DNA of 18,860 nucleotides. Origin: Schleiferiaceae bacterium. GTDB taxonomy: Bacteria; Bacteroidota; Bacteroidia; Flavobacteriales; Schleiferiaceae. Below the pieces are notes generated by a model that was not told the origin of the DNA, made no database searches, and saw only the letters and a program-made list of their open reading frames with translations. Made by a program: the position numbers and the translations under genes. Location of the stretch: contig JAURAE010000015.1 of NCBI GenBank assembly GCA_030829675.1, forward strand, positions 1-18,860, written 5' to 3'. This document shows, piece by piece, positions 1 through 6,917 of this stretch. The stretch's first letter is position 1. Each line of letters opens with the position of its first letter.

Positions 1-1281
1 GTATTAACCAAAAATTTTGCGTCTTTCAAATACGGAAGTTTCTTTGGTGGATCAACCTCTTCAGAACATGTTGATGGAGGTACGAGTAGATTTGATGATC
101 GGGGTCGTATTTATCAAGCCGTTTGTGCTGGATGTGGAGGAAACGATGACCTCCCGACAACACCAGGTGCATTTTCTGAGACTAACAATAGTAGCAACTG
201 CAACTTAGGGGTAATCAAGCTAGATTTTGAAACTGGTATTGAAGCAAATTGGAGCACTAATGCAGGTTACAACGCTACTTTCAATGGTGTATTACCAGAT
301 ACAACATGCGAAACACTTACACTTCAATTAACTGGGGCATCGAGTATTAATGCCAATTCATACTATTGGGATTTTGGCCAAGGAACGACCTCGAACCTAA
401 AGGACCCTATTGCCACATTCCCAGCCTTAGGAACTTATAATGTAATGTTCGTAGCAATTGATACCATTTGTGACACCTACGACACCCTTTATTTTGATAT
501 TGAGCACGACAGCGCGGATTACCCGAAATCTAATTGGCAACAAAAATACTCTGATTGCGATTTGTTTAGATCGGTAACCTGGGATAACTCGTTAAATGAC
601 GCTGATTATTACATCTGGAATTTTGGTGATGGGACCAGCTTAACAACCGTGGATTCTATTATTTCTCACAATTATCCAGCGTTTGCAACCTACACTGCAA
701 CCGTTACTGCGCGCGACAGTTTCTGTAGCGCTGAATTTCAGCAATCCTTCAATATCACTTTTAATGATGATGTAGAAATTCCAACAGTTCGTGTATACCC
801 AGATAGCTGCCGATACGGTGGGGTCAATGTTGTGTACACCAATATAGATTCTACTATGCTGTTCTATTGGAATTTTAGCGGAAACTTGGACACTGGAATG
901 ATACCAAATTTCAGATATCCAGAGAGCGGAACTGAAAGCATAGTTCTAACAATCATCGATACTAATTGCAACAGGGATTACACATTTGATTTTACCACAG
1001 ATGTCACCAGAATTGATGGGAGAGTTTTTATTCCTTCTTCATTCACGCCGAATGGCGATGGGAAGAATGACTCGTTTAAAATCTTCGGAAATAGTTGTTT
1101 AGAGAATCCTACTTTTATAATCTTCGACAGCTGGGGTAATGAAATCTTCCACTCCGAAGACCCATTCCACGAGTTCTGGGACGGAACCATTAATGGGAAT
1201 CCTGTACCACAAGATGTGTATACCTACAGGTTTACCGGTGGTGATGAGGTGCGCATGGGCACCGTGACCATCATCAATTAA
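1..1281 (+). CDS. T9SS-sorted secreted protein: beta-propeller end, PKD-like domains, type B C-terminal sorting domain (5' partial)
   Basis: The frame is open from base 1, so the start lies upstream; 426 residues are visible. Residues ~1-75 read like the last blades of the SBBP/beta-propeller region of large Bacteroidota secreted proteins (GGSTSSEHVDGG, CAGCGG and TTPGAF motifs). Three Ig-like PKD-type domains follow at about 103-165 (YYWDFGQGT), 186-255 (YIWNFGDGT) and 270-335 (a divergent copy, FYWNFSGN). Residues ~342-426 form a CHU_C / gliding motility-associated C-terminal domain: IPSSFTPNGDGKND, then FDSWGNEIF, FWDGTINGNPVPQDVYTYRF and a final VTIIN strand. In the family this domain is a type B signal for T9SS export and surface attachment or release; some proteins need a partner PorP/SprF-like protein. 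Function is inferred to be cell-surface or extracellular, perhaps adhesive; no catalytic domain is visible here. Base composition looks more AT-rich than the + operon at 5278-10808. The stop overlaps the converging cysteine desulfurase. Confidence 0.9.
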   Translation, partial: VLTKNFASFKYGSFFGGSTSSEHVDGGTSRFDDRGRIYQAVCAGCGGNDDLPTTPGAFSETNNSSNCNLGVIKLDFETGIEANWSTNAGYNATFNGVLPDTTCETLTLQLTGASSINANSYYWDFGQGTTSNLKDPIATFPALGTYNVMFVAIDTICDTYDTLYFDIEHDSADYPKSNWQQKYSDCDLFRSVTWDNSLNDADYYIWNFGDGTSLTTVDSIISHNYPAFATYTATVTARDSFCSAEFQQSFNITFNDDVEIPTVRVYPDSCRYGGVNVVYTNIDSTMLFYWNFSGNLDTGMIPNFRYPESGTESIVLTIIDTNCNRDYTFDFTTDVTRIDGRVFIPSSFTPNGDGKNDSFKIFGNSCLENPTFIIFDSWGNEIFHSEDPFHEFWDGTINGNPVPQDVYTYRFTGGDEVRMGTVTIIN

Positions 1282-2414
1282 GCGGGTACGTAGATTTCCT
1301 CTAAGACATTGAGGAACGCATCAACGCAATCTTCCGTATTGAATTTGCTGAAAGAGACGCGCACCGGCTGGTAGTTCGACGTCCAATCTCCCAACGCACG
1401 AATGACATGGCTTCCTTGGTTAGAACCGCTCGTACAGGCCGAGCCACCGCTGACATTGATGCCTTTCATATCAAAAGAGAACGTGAGCATATCGTTCGCA
1501 GATTTCGGGAAGGCTATACTCAAAACGGTATATAGGCTTTTGTCCAATTCTGCACTGCGTCCAAAGAACTTCACATTAGGGACGATGCGCTTCACACCGT
1601 CAATCACGCGTTGCTTCAACGCCTCCACTTTCTTTTGATCCTCGGCCATCTCTGTGGTGGCAATCTCAAAAGCCTTACCCAACGCAACAATACCGATGGT
1701 ATTTTCTGTCCCTGCGCGCATGTTGCGCTCCTGGGCACCGCCTTGAATCAGTGGTTTTATCTTCAATCCGCTGCGCACATAGGCAAAACCTACACCTTTT
1801 GGACCGTGTATCTTATGTGCTGAGCAGGTTAAAAAGTCATACCCTACCTCTTTCACGCTGATGGGCAAATGCCCCATCGCCTGAACAGTATCGGAATGGA
1901 ATAAGGCGCCATGTTCCTTGCACAAGACACTAATTTCCTTGACAGGATTCAAATTGCCTATTTCGTTATTGGCGAACATCAAGCTCACCAACGTCTTAGG
2001 TCCATCCTTTAGGAGCGCTTCAAGCTCCGCTAAATCAATATCTCCAAATTCGTTTACGCTCAAATAAGCAGCTTCCACTTCCCCGCGCTCCACCATAAAC
2101 TCCACAGGATGTCCTACGGCATGGTGTTCGATGGCGGTGGTGATGATGCGCTTCACGCCTAAATCGCGAACGCTACAGAACAACGCCATGTTGTCGGCCT
2201 CCGTTCCTCCAGAAGTAAAGAAGATTTCACCGGGCTCCGCTTCAAGTCGTTGTGCAATGCGCTTACGCACTACTTCTACCTCTACTTTGGCGCCACGGCC
2301 GCTAATATGTGTACTTGAAGGATTACCAAAATTCTCCATCATGCGCACCATCTCATCTTTCACACGAGGCTCCAAGGGTGTGGTGGCAGCGTTATCTAAG
2401 AAAATGACTTCCAT
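1278..2414 (-). CDS. cysteine desulfurase (NifS/IscS-like, PLP-dependent)
   Basis: This aminotransferase class V enzyme converts L-cysteine to alanine and passes a persulfide sulfur to acceptors for Fe-S cluster or thio-cofactor synthesis. The 378-residue protein is full length for the family. Visible motifs are the N-terminal LDNAATTP (6-13), the PLP phosphate-binding SGGTEADN (68-75), the PLP-stacking His in IEHHAV (~98), the PLP Asp in HSDTVQA (175), the Schiff-base lysine in SAHKIHGPKG (K201), and the sulfur-carrying Cys in SGGSACTSGS (C327), followed by the HVIRALG segment. The start is an ATG with no Shine-Dalgarno. It lies 31 nt downstream of the glmM-like gene on the same strand. No IscU, SufE or ThiI partner is in the window, so which pathway it feeds (Fe-S, tRNA thiolation) cannot be told; the symbol is left blank because iscS, nifS and other paralogues look alike at this level. 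Its TAA stop overlaps the stop of the gene at 1-1281. Confidence 0.93.
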   Translation of the reverse strand: MEVIFLDNAATTPLEPRVKDEMVRMMENFGNPSSTHISGRGAKVEVEVVRKRIAQRLEAEPGEIFFTSGGTEADNMALFCSVRDLGVKRIITTAIEHHAVGHPVEFMVERGEVEAAYLSVNEFGDIDLAELEALLKDGPKTLVSLMFANNEIGNLNPVKEISVLCKEHGALFHSDTVQAMGHLPISVKEVGYDFLTCSAHKIHGPKGVGFAYVRSGLKIKPLIQGGAQERNMRAGTENTIGIVALGKAFEIATTEMAEDQKKVEALKQRVIDGVKRIVPNVKFFGRSAELDKSLYTVLSIAFPKSANDMLTFSFDMKGINVSGGSACTSGSNQGSHVIRALGDWTSNYQPVRVSFSKFNTEDCVDAFLNVLEEIYVPA

Positions 2415-2433
2415 GCTCTGTTTTTAGGTTCCC

Positions 2434-2441
2434 CAAATATA
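2434..2441 (-). promoter_or_regulatory. candidate -7 promoter element of the cysteine desulfurase gene
   Basis: On the minus strand the 31-nt gap between the glmM-like gene and the cysteine desulfurase contains TATATTTG, an exact match to the Bacteroidota -7 consensus TAnnTTTG, ending about 19 nt before the ATG. No convincing -33 TTG element is seen at the usual distance upstream, inside the end of the glmM-like gene. It could provide an internal promoter in addition to read-through from the upstream gene. An 8-mer with two free positions occurs often by chance, so this is tentative. Confidence 0.35.
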
Positions 2442-2445
2442 AGAC

Positions 2446-3822
2446 TTACGCTAATTCTTCTATCTCCTTGATGAAGCGCTCGCCCAACGTGGTGGCTTCT
2501 TCGGTAGAGGGTGCCTCAGTGTAAATGCGGATGATAGGCTCTGTATTGGATTTTCTCAAATGAACCCATCGGTCGGACCAGGTGATTTTAACACCATCAA
2601 TAGTACTTAATTCTTCTTCCGAATAACGTCCAGCGATGGTCGCTAGGATGCCATCGACATCTAAACCTGGGGTCAATTCAATTTTCTGTTTGGCCATATA
2701 GTACTGAGGATAGCCCGCGCGGAGTTCACTCATGGTCTTTCCGGATTTGGCCAAGTGTGTCAACGCTAGGGCAATGCCGACGAGGGCATCACGGCCATAG
2801 TGTAATTCTGGCAGAATGATTCCTCCATTACCTTCCCCACCGAGCACGGCATGTTTGGCTTTCATTTCGTTCACGACATTCACCTCACCTACGGCAGAGG
2901 GACTGTAGGTGGATCCCTTTGACTCCGCTAAATCGCGAAGGGCCTTCGAGGAGCTCATATTACTGACCACATGCCCCGGGGTGAGTGAAAGCAGATAATC
3001 GGCCACTAAAACCAAGGTATATTCTTCGCCAAACATGGCACCTTTTTCATCGATAAAGGCCAAGCGGTCCACATCGGGATCTACCACGATGCCTAGGTCA
3101 TAAGAGCCGTTGCTCACCTCCTCGATAATAGCGCCCAAATGCTTCTCCAGGGGCTCAGGATTGTGAGGGAATCTACCGTGCGGTTCAGGATAAAGGTTGT
3201 GGTATGCTACGCCCAATGTATCGAGCAGCATAGGAATGGCAACACTTCCGGAGCTGTGCACCGCATCAATGGCGACCTTAAAGCCTGCCGCTTGCACCGC
3301 CGCGACGTCGACAGAAGGCAAGGCCAAGACTTGGTCAATATGCCAATCCATACCGTCCTCACAAGTCGTGAGTGTACCGAGATCGCCTACCTCAGCGAAA
3401 TCCAAATCCGTACTTTCTGCCAAGCGCAAAATTTCAGCGCCATCATCACCAGAAACAAATTCACCTTTTTCGTTTAAGAGTTTCAGTGCATTCCATTGCT
3501 CCGGATTGTGCGAAGCAGTGAGGATAATGCCGCCCGCCGCTGCATACCGTGGGACGAGCATTTCGACAGTTGGAGTAGTGCTCAAACCGGCGTTGATCAC
3601 ATCGATACCCAAACCCTGCAAGGTGCTAATGACCAATTGTTCCAGCATCGGCCCGGAAGGACGCGCATCGCGGCCAATAACCACCGTCGGATTCGACGCA
3701 CGTTTTTTTAGCCAAATTCCGTAGCCCGCGGCAAACTTTACCGCATCTATTGGTGTTAAGTTATCACCAGGTACTCCGCCGATAGTACCGCGAATTCCAG
3801 AAATGGATTTGATCAGTGTCAT
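2446..3822 (-). CDS. glmM: phosphohexomutase of the alpha-D-phosphohexomutase superfamily, probably phosphoglucosamine mutase
   Basis: The likely reaction is glucosamine-6-P to glucosamine-1-P, on the way to UDP-GlcNAc for peptidoglycan and lipid A; it is cytosolic. At 458 residues it is full length and all four loops of the superfamily are present: the catalytic phosphoserine in TASHNP (S104), the Mg-binding DPDVDR (248-253), the sugar-specificity loop GGEGNGG (328-334) and the phosphate-binding RKSNTEP (423-429). The N-terminus has the usual SGIRGTIGG motif. The sugar loop is GEGNGG rather than the GEQSGH of classic bacterial GlmM, so phosphomannomutase or phosphoglucomutase activity cannot be excluded; Bacteroidota and archaeal GlmM-type enzymes often have this form. 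The ATG start at 3822 follows a plausible promoter. It is transcribed divergently from the TPR operon and is followed by a cysteine desulfurase. Confidence 0.88.
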   Translation of the reverse strand: MTLIKSISGIRGTIGGVPGDNLTPIDAVKFAAGYGIWLKKRASNPTVVIGRDARPSGPMLEQLVISTLQGLGIDVINAGLSTTPTVEMLVPRYAAAGGIILTASHNPEQWNALKLLNEKGEFVSGDDGAEILRLAESTDLDFAEVGDLGTLTTCEDGMDWHIDQVLALPSVDVAAVQAAGFKVAIDAVHSSGSVAIPMLLDTLGVAYHNLYPEPHGRFPHNPEPLEKHLGAIIEEVSNGSYDLGIVVDPDVDRLAFIDEKGAMFGEEYTLVLVADYLLSLTPGHVVSNMSSSKALRDLAESKGSTYSPSAVGEVNVVNEMKAKHAVLGGEGNGGIILPELHYGRDALVGIALALTHLAKSGKTMSELRAGYPQYYMAKQKIELTPGLDVDGILATIAGRYSEEELSTIDGVKITWSDRWVHLRKSNTEPIIRIYTEAPSTEEATTLGERFIKEIEELA

Positions 3823-3840
3823 GAAGGTTTGGAATGTTTT

Positions 3841-3875
3841 CGGCTAAGATAGCCGCAAAGAATACCGTGCACAAA
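3841..3875 (-). promoter_or_regulatory. candidate glmM promoter with a 15-bp interrupted palindrome over the -7 box
   Basis: Read on the minus strand, TTTG (3872-3875) is followed after 20 nt by TATCTTAG (3844-3851), one base off the Bacteroidota -7 consensus TAnnTTTG. The predicted transcription start is then near 3838, giving a leader of roughly 15 nt. The -7 box sits inside a perfect inverted repeat, CGGCTA-AGA-TAGCCG (3841-3855), which could be an operator or, if the start lies further upstream, a 5' hairpin. The rest of the 158-bp divergent gap (3823-3980) shows no ORF or RNA gene that I recognise. Confidence 0.4.
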
Positions 3876-3945
3876 CTATGGCATTAGAATTGCTTAATTG
3901 TTAATAACAGAGTGAAAACTTCAAGTCTCTGAGATCCCCTGCCCC

Positions 3946-3976
3946 TTTCTCCCGATGCCCAAAGCAACTATCTTTC
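3946..3976 (+). promoter_or_regulatory. weak candidate promoter of the TPR-popT-aroE-DUF349-uvrB run
   Basis: On the plus strand TATCTTTC (3969-3976) differs by one base from TAnnTTTG, with TTTC (3946-3949) 19 nt upstream as a possible -33 element. If real, transcription would begin at or within a few bases of the ATG at 3981, making a leaderless or near-leaderless transcript. The evidence is only the motif resemblance and position; the true promoter may lie further upstream in the AT-rich part of the gap near 3885-3910. Confidence 0.25.
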
Positions 3977-3980
3977 TACT

Positions 3981-5270
3981 ATGCGATTTGAGGACCACGA
4001 GACCTTGACATTAGTACATGCATTCGAAAACGCGATCAGCGAAGGGAGAGAGCCTTATTTCGATGTTGAAGATTTAGAACTCATTCTAGACTATTACCTA
4101 GACACGGGGTCTTTTGAGCAAACCAAAAACGCATTAGAAATCGCTCAAGCCATTCACCCTTTGGCCTTTACCTTCAAAATTAAGGAGGTACAACTGGACA
4201 TTGCGATGAAAGATTATACTCGCGCTGAGGCGAAACTAAACCACTTAGAAGGATTGAATATGCGTTCTACGGAGTTGCTCATCGCACGTGCCACGATTTT
4301 AATGCACCGCGGCAACACACAGAAGGGATTACAATTATTGGACGAGGCTTTGGCAAGTTCCGACGATCCTGTAGAAGTATTGCAGATGATCGCCGACACG
4401 CATTTGAGCCAGGGCGACTACCCGCGAGCCATCAATATTTTAGTGCGTTGGTGCCGATTAGAGGAGGAAGATTTGGACGAAGGCGCATTGTACCAATTAG
4501 CCATGTGCCTTGATTTCACCAACGAATACGACCGTGCCATCGCCCTGTTTGAAAGCTTCACTCAAAAAGAACCTTACAACGCATTATTGTGGTACCAGCT
4601 GGGTGCTTTCCAATTGCGCAAGGACAACGAAGCCCAAGCCTTGGAAATGTTCCAGTGGGCCATCACCGCAGATGAAACCTTCCACGCCGCCTACTTTGAG
4701 ATTGGTAGAATACACGAGCGCAACGAAGAATACATCAACGCGCTCACGGCCTACAAGCAAAGCGTGAACGAAGACTTGCCCAGCGGCTACGTACATTTCC
4801 GCATCGGCTTGCTCGAAGCTGAACTTGGCAGCCTGAACGAAGCCTTACGCCAGTTCAATACGGCCATCGCCCTGGAACCAGATATGGACGATGTCCATTT
4901 GGAGCGCGCGAGTGTGCTCATGGAATTGGAGCGCTATGCCGAAGCGGTTAAGGATTACAAAAAGGTCTGGTTAGACGAAGCCTACGCCTCGGAGGATGTC
5001 TTGGATTTCGTGGAGTGTTTGATAGAATTAGACCACTTAGATCAAGCCATAGCCATTCTCTACGACGCCGTCGAACGTTTCCCAGATGTGCTTCAGTTCA
5101 GATTAGTGCTTGCCGGCTACCTTTTCGCAGCCGACGATATCATCAGCGCAAAAGAGGTGCTGGAAGATTTGCACTTGAACCGCGATGAGTTGCGAACGCT
5201 ATTTGCGGAATACTTCCCAGATCTGCTTGAAGTCCCAGTAGTGGCTGCTATTTTAGCAGAATTGAAATAA
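3981..5270 (+). CDS. tetratricopeptide repeat protein, cytosolic
   Basis: This 429-residue, acidic, all-helical protein has no signal peptide and no membrane segment. It is built of consecutive ~34-residue TPR units; clear examples are the stretches containing ALYQLAMCLDFTNEYDRAI, LLWYQLGAFQLRKDNEAQAL, AYFEIGRIHERNEEYINAL, VHFRIGLLEAELGSLNEAL and VHLERASVLMELERYAEAV. Weaker units precede and follow these, about eight to ten in all. TPR arrays act as protein-binding scaffolds; the partner is unknown. It heads a tightly spaced + strand gene run and ends 7 nt before the DUF368 gene. From memory, a TPR gene of this type directly upstream of DUF368 and aroE is common in Flavobacteriia, suggesting a conserved envelope-related or housekeeping role, but this is inference. 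The ATG start sits only 4 nt after a weak -7-like motif. Confidence 0.9.
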   Translation: MRFEDHETLTLVHAFENAISEGREPYFDVEDLELILDYYLDTGSFEQTKNALEIAQAIHPLAFTFKIKEVQLDIAMKDYTRAEAKLNHLEGLNMRSTELLIARATILMHRGNTQKGLQLLDEALASSDDPVEVLQMIADTHLSQGDYPRAINILVRWCRLEEEDLDEGALYQLAMCLDFTNEYDRAIALFESFTQKEPYNALLWYQLGAFQLRKDNEAQALEMFQWAITADETFHAAYFEIGRIHERNEEYINALTAYKQSVNEDLPSGYVHFRIGLLEAELGSLNEALRQFNTAIALEPDMDDVHLERASVLMELERYAEAVKDYKKVWLDEAYASEDVLDFVECLIELDHLDQAIAILYDAVERFPDVLQFRLVLAGYLFAADDIISAKEVLEDLHLNRDELRTLFAEYFPDLLEVPVVAAILAELK

Positions 5271-5277
5271 CCCACCC

Positions 5278-6186
5278 ATGCAAAAATATTTGAGTTTGTT
5301 CCTCAAAGGCATGGCCATGGGAGCGGCAGATGTCGTCCCCGGAGTCAGCGGAGGAACTATCGCATTTATCACGAATATTTACGAGGATTTAATAGGCAAC
5401 CTCAGCCGGTTTGATGCGCATGCCATTAAGCTGCTTTTTCGGGGCCAATTCCGCGATCTATGGTCCCATATCGGCGGCACCTTCCTCGCAGTCCTCTTCG
5501 CTGGAATCTTCACCAGTGTGCTTTCGCTAGCCTCCATCCTTGGCTATGCTCTTGAGCACCACCCCACCGCCATTTGGAGTTTCTTCTTTGGCCTCGTATT
5601 CGCCTCCATCTTCATAGTCGGACGAAACATCACCCACTGGGGCACCCCGCAAATTCTTTCATTCATCATCGGAACCGCCATTGCCTATTGGGTGACCACC
5701 TTACCCGCGGTCGGCGGTACAGAGCACCCGCTCTACCTTATTCTCTGCGGCGCCTTGGCCATTTGTGCCATGATTTTACCGGGCATTAGCGGCAGCTTCA
5801 TTCTTCTGTTATTGGGTGCCTACGCCACCGTATTGAACGCCGTGAGCGATCGAAACCTACTCATCATAGCCTACGTGGGCATCGGTGCAGTAGCCGGGCT
5901 CATCAGCTTCACCAAAGCCTTGAAGTGGATTTTCGAGCACTACTACAGCATTGCCGTGGCCCTGCTCTCTGGGTTCTTGTTGGGCTCATTAAACAAGCTT
6001 TGGCCGTGGAAATGGGTGGTAGAATATTACATTAAACACGAAGGCACACCGAAGGAAGAATACGTTCCGTTGATCACTGAAAATTTAGCACCCGGGGCAG
6101 ATTGGACTTTGGCCCTCCCCCTAGCCATCGCCGGTGCGTTGGTCGTCTTCTGCTTAGAGTGGGCCGGGAAACTCAAGCGCACATGA
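5278..6186 (+). CDS. popT: DUF368 family polytopic membrane protein, putative polyprenyl-phosphate transporter (PopT family)
   Basis: This 302-residue inner-membrane protein has about eight or more hydrophobic helices. The family signature occurs twice, matching its two-fold internal repeat: VVPGVSGGT (19-27) near the N-terminus and LPGISGSF (167-174) in the second half. DUF368 proteins were shown in recent work to return undecaprenyl phosphate from the outer to the inner face of the cytoplasmic membrane, recycling the lipid carrier for peptidoglycan and surface glycans. That role is carried over here from family membership, not read directly. Length is normal for the family. The start follows the TPR stop by 7 nt, and the end overlaps aroE by 4 nt (ATGA), implying translational coupling. 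Some Flavobacteriia carry two DUF368 genes in tandem at this spot; only one is present here. The symbol follows the family name and is not organism-specific. Confidence 0.88.
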   Translation: MQKYLSLFLKGMAMGAADVVPGVSGGTIAFITNIYEDLIGNLSRFDAHAIKLLFRGQFRDLWSHIGGTFLAVLFAGIFTSVLSLASILGYALEHHPTAIWSFFFGLVFASIFIVGRNITHWGTPQILSFIIGTAIAYWVTTLPAVGGTEHPLYLILCGALAICAMILPGISGSFILLLLGAYATVLNAVSDRNLLIIAYVGIGAVAGLISFTKALKWIFEHYYSIAVALLSGFLLGSLNKLWPWKWVVEYYIKHEGTPKEEYVPLITENLAPGADWTLALPLAIAGALVVFCLEWAGKLKRT

Positions 6187-6917
6187 TTCGCCTTGGCCTC
6201 ATCGGACATCCTATCGGGCACAGCAAAAGCCCTGCCCTACACCATGGCTTCATGGAACAAAGCGGCACCCCGGGTATATACCAGTGTTATGAGCGTACCG
6301 CCATGGATCGCAAGGCCATGGTGGCATTGTTCGATCAAGAAAGTTTAACAGGCATCAACATCACTATTCCATTTAAAGAACAAGCCCTTCACTGGGTAGA
6401 TGAGGCAGATGAAGGTGCGAAAAGAATTGGTGCCATCAATACCATCGTAAAAACAGGCGATCGATTTGTGGGCTACAATACCGATGTGGACGGCATCGCC
6501 CAAACCCTCGATGCCTTAGGACCAGAACAACCTACCCTAGTGCTGGGAGGCGGTGGTGCAGCAAAAGCACTTTGTGCAGTGTTAGAGGCGCGACAAACCC
6601 CCTACTTGATGGTCCAGCGACACGGAGCAGTGACCTATGACAGTTTGACGGAAAAACAAGCTTCGGCTCATCCCCGATGGATTAATTGTACCCCAGTGGG
6701 TGGCCCCAAATACCCCGGCGATTATTTACCATTGCCATATAAGGTAATGACGAAGGAATTCGCCATCTTTGATATGACCTATGAACCGAACCCAACCCCA
6801 ATGATGTTAAAGGGTAAGGAAATGGGCTCTGCCGTGATCGGCGGCAACCTAATGTTAACTGAGCAAGCGAAAAAAGCATGGCAATTATTTCATGCCGCTT
6901 ACTACAAAAATTTGTAG
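6183..6917 (+). CDS. aroE: shikimate dehydrogenase (NADP+)
   Basis: It reduces 3-dehydroshikimate to shikimate with NADPH, in the chorismate pathway that feeds aromatic amino acids, folate and menaquinone. The 244-residue protein is a little shorter than E. coli AroE, which is usual in Bacteroidota. Visible features are the shikimate-binding SKSP (14-17), NITIPFK with catalytic K65, GYNTDVDG with catalytic D101, the nucleotide-binding GGGGAAKA (122-129), INCTPVGG, and a C-terminal GGNLMLTEQA that closes over the substrate. The start was set at the ATG overlapping the popT stop (ATGA) because this gives the canonical IRLGLIGHPIGHSKSP N-terminus; the same frame is open 27 codons upstream but that part lies inside popT and has no family similarity. 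Its TAG stop directly abuts the next ATG. Confidence 0.95.
   Translation: MIRLGLIGHPIGHSKSPALHHGFMEQSGTPGIYQCYERTAMDRKAMVALFDQESLTGINITIPFKEQALHWVDEADEGAKRIGAINTIVKTGDRFVGYNTDVDGIAQTLDALGPEQPTLVLGGGGAAKALCAVLEARQTPYLMVQRHGAVTYDSLTEKQASAHPRWINCTPVGGPKYPGDYLPLPYKVMTKEFAIFDMTYEPNPTPMMLKGKEMGSAVIGGNLMLTEQAKKAWQLFHAAYYKNL

Noticed and set aside
17..208. 63-codon open frame in frame 2 at the left edge
   Set aside because: Frame 1 is open throughout and encodes recognisable beta-propeller sequence continuing into the PKD domains.
3197..3724. 175-codon open frame on the + strand
   Set aside because: It lies wholly antisense to the glmM-like gene, which has all superfamily motifs. Its translation is low-complexity Ser/Pro/Ala with no family resemblance.
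6102..6182. Upstream start for aroE adding 27 residues
   Set aside because: The extension is inside popT in another frame and unlike any AroE. The ATG at 6183 gives the canonical N-terminus and an ATGA coupling overlap.
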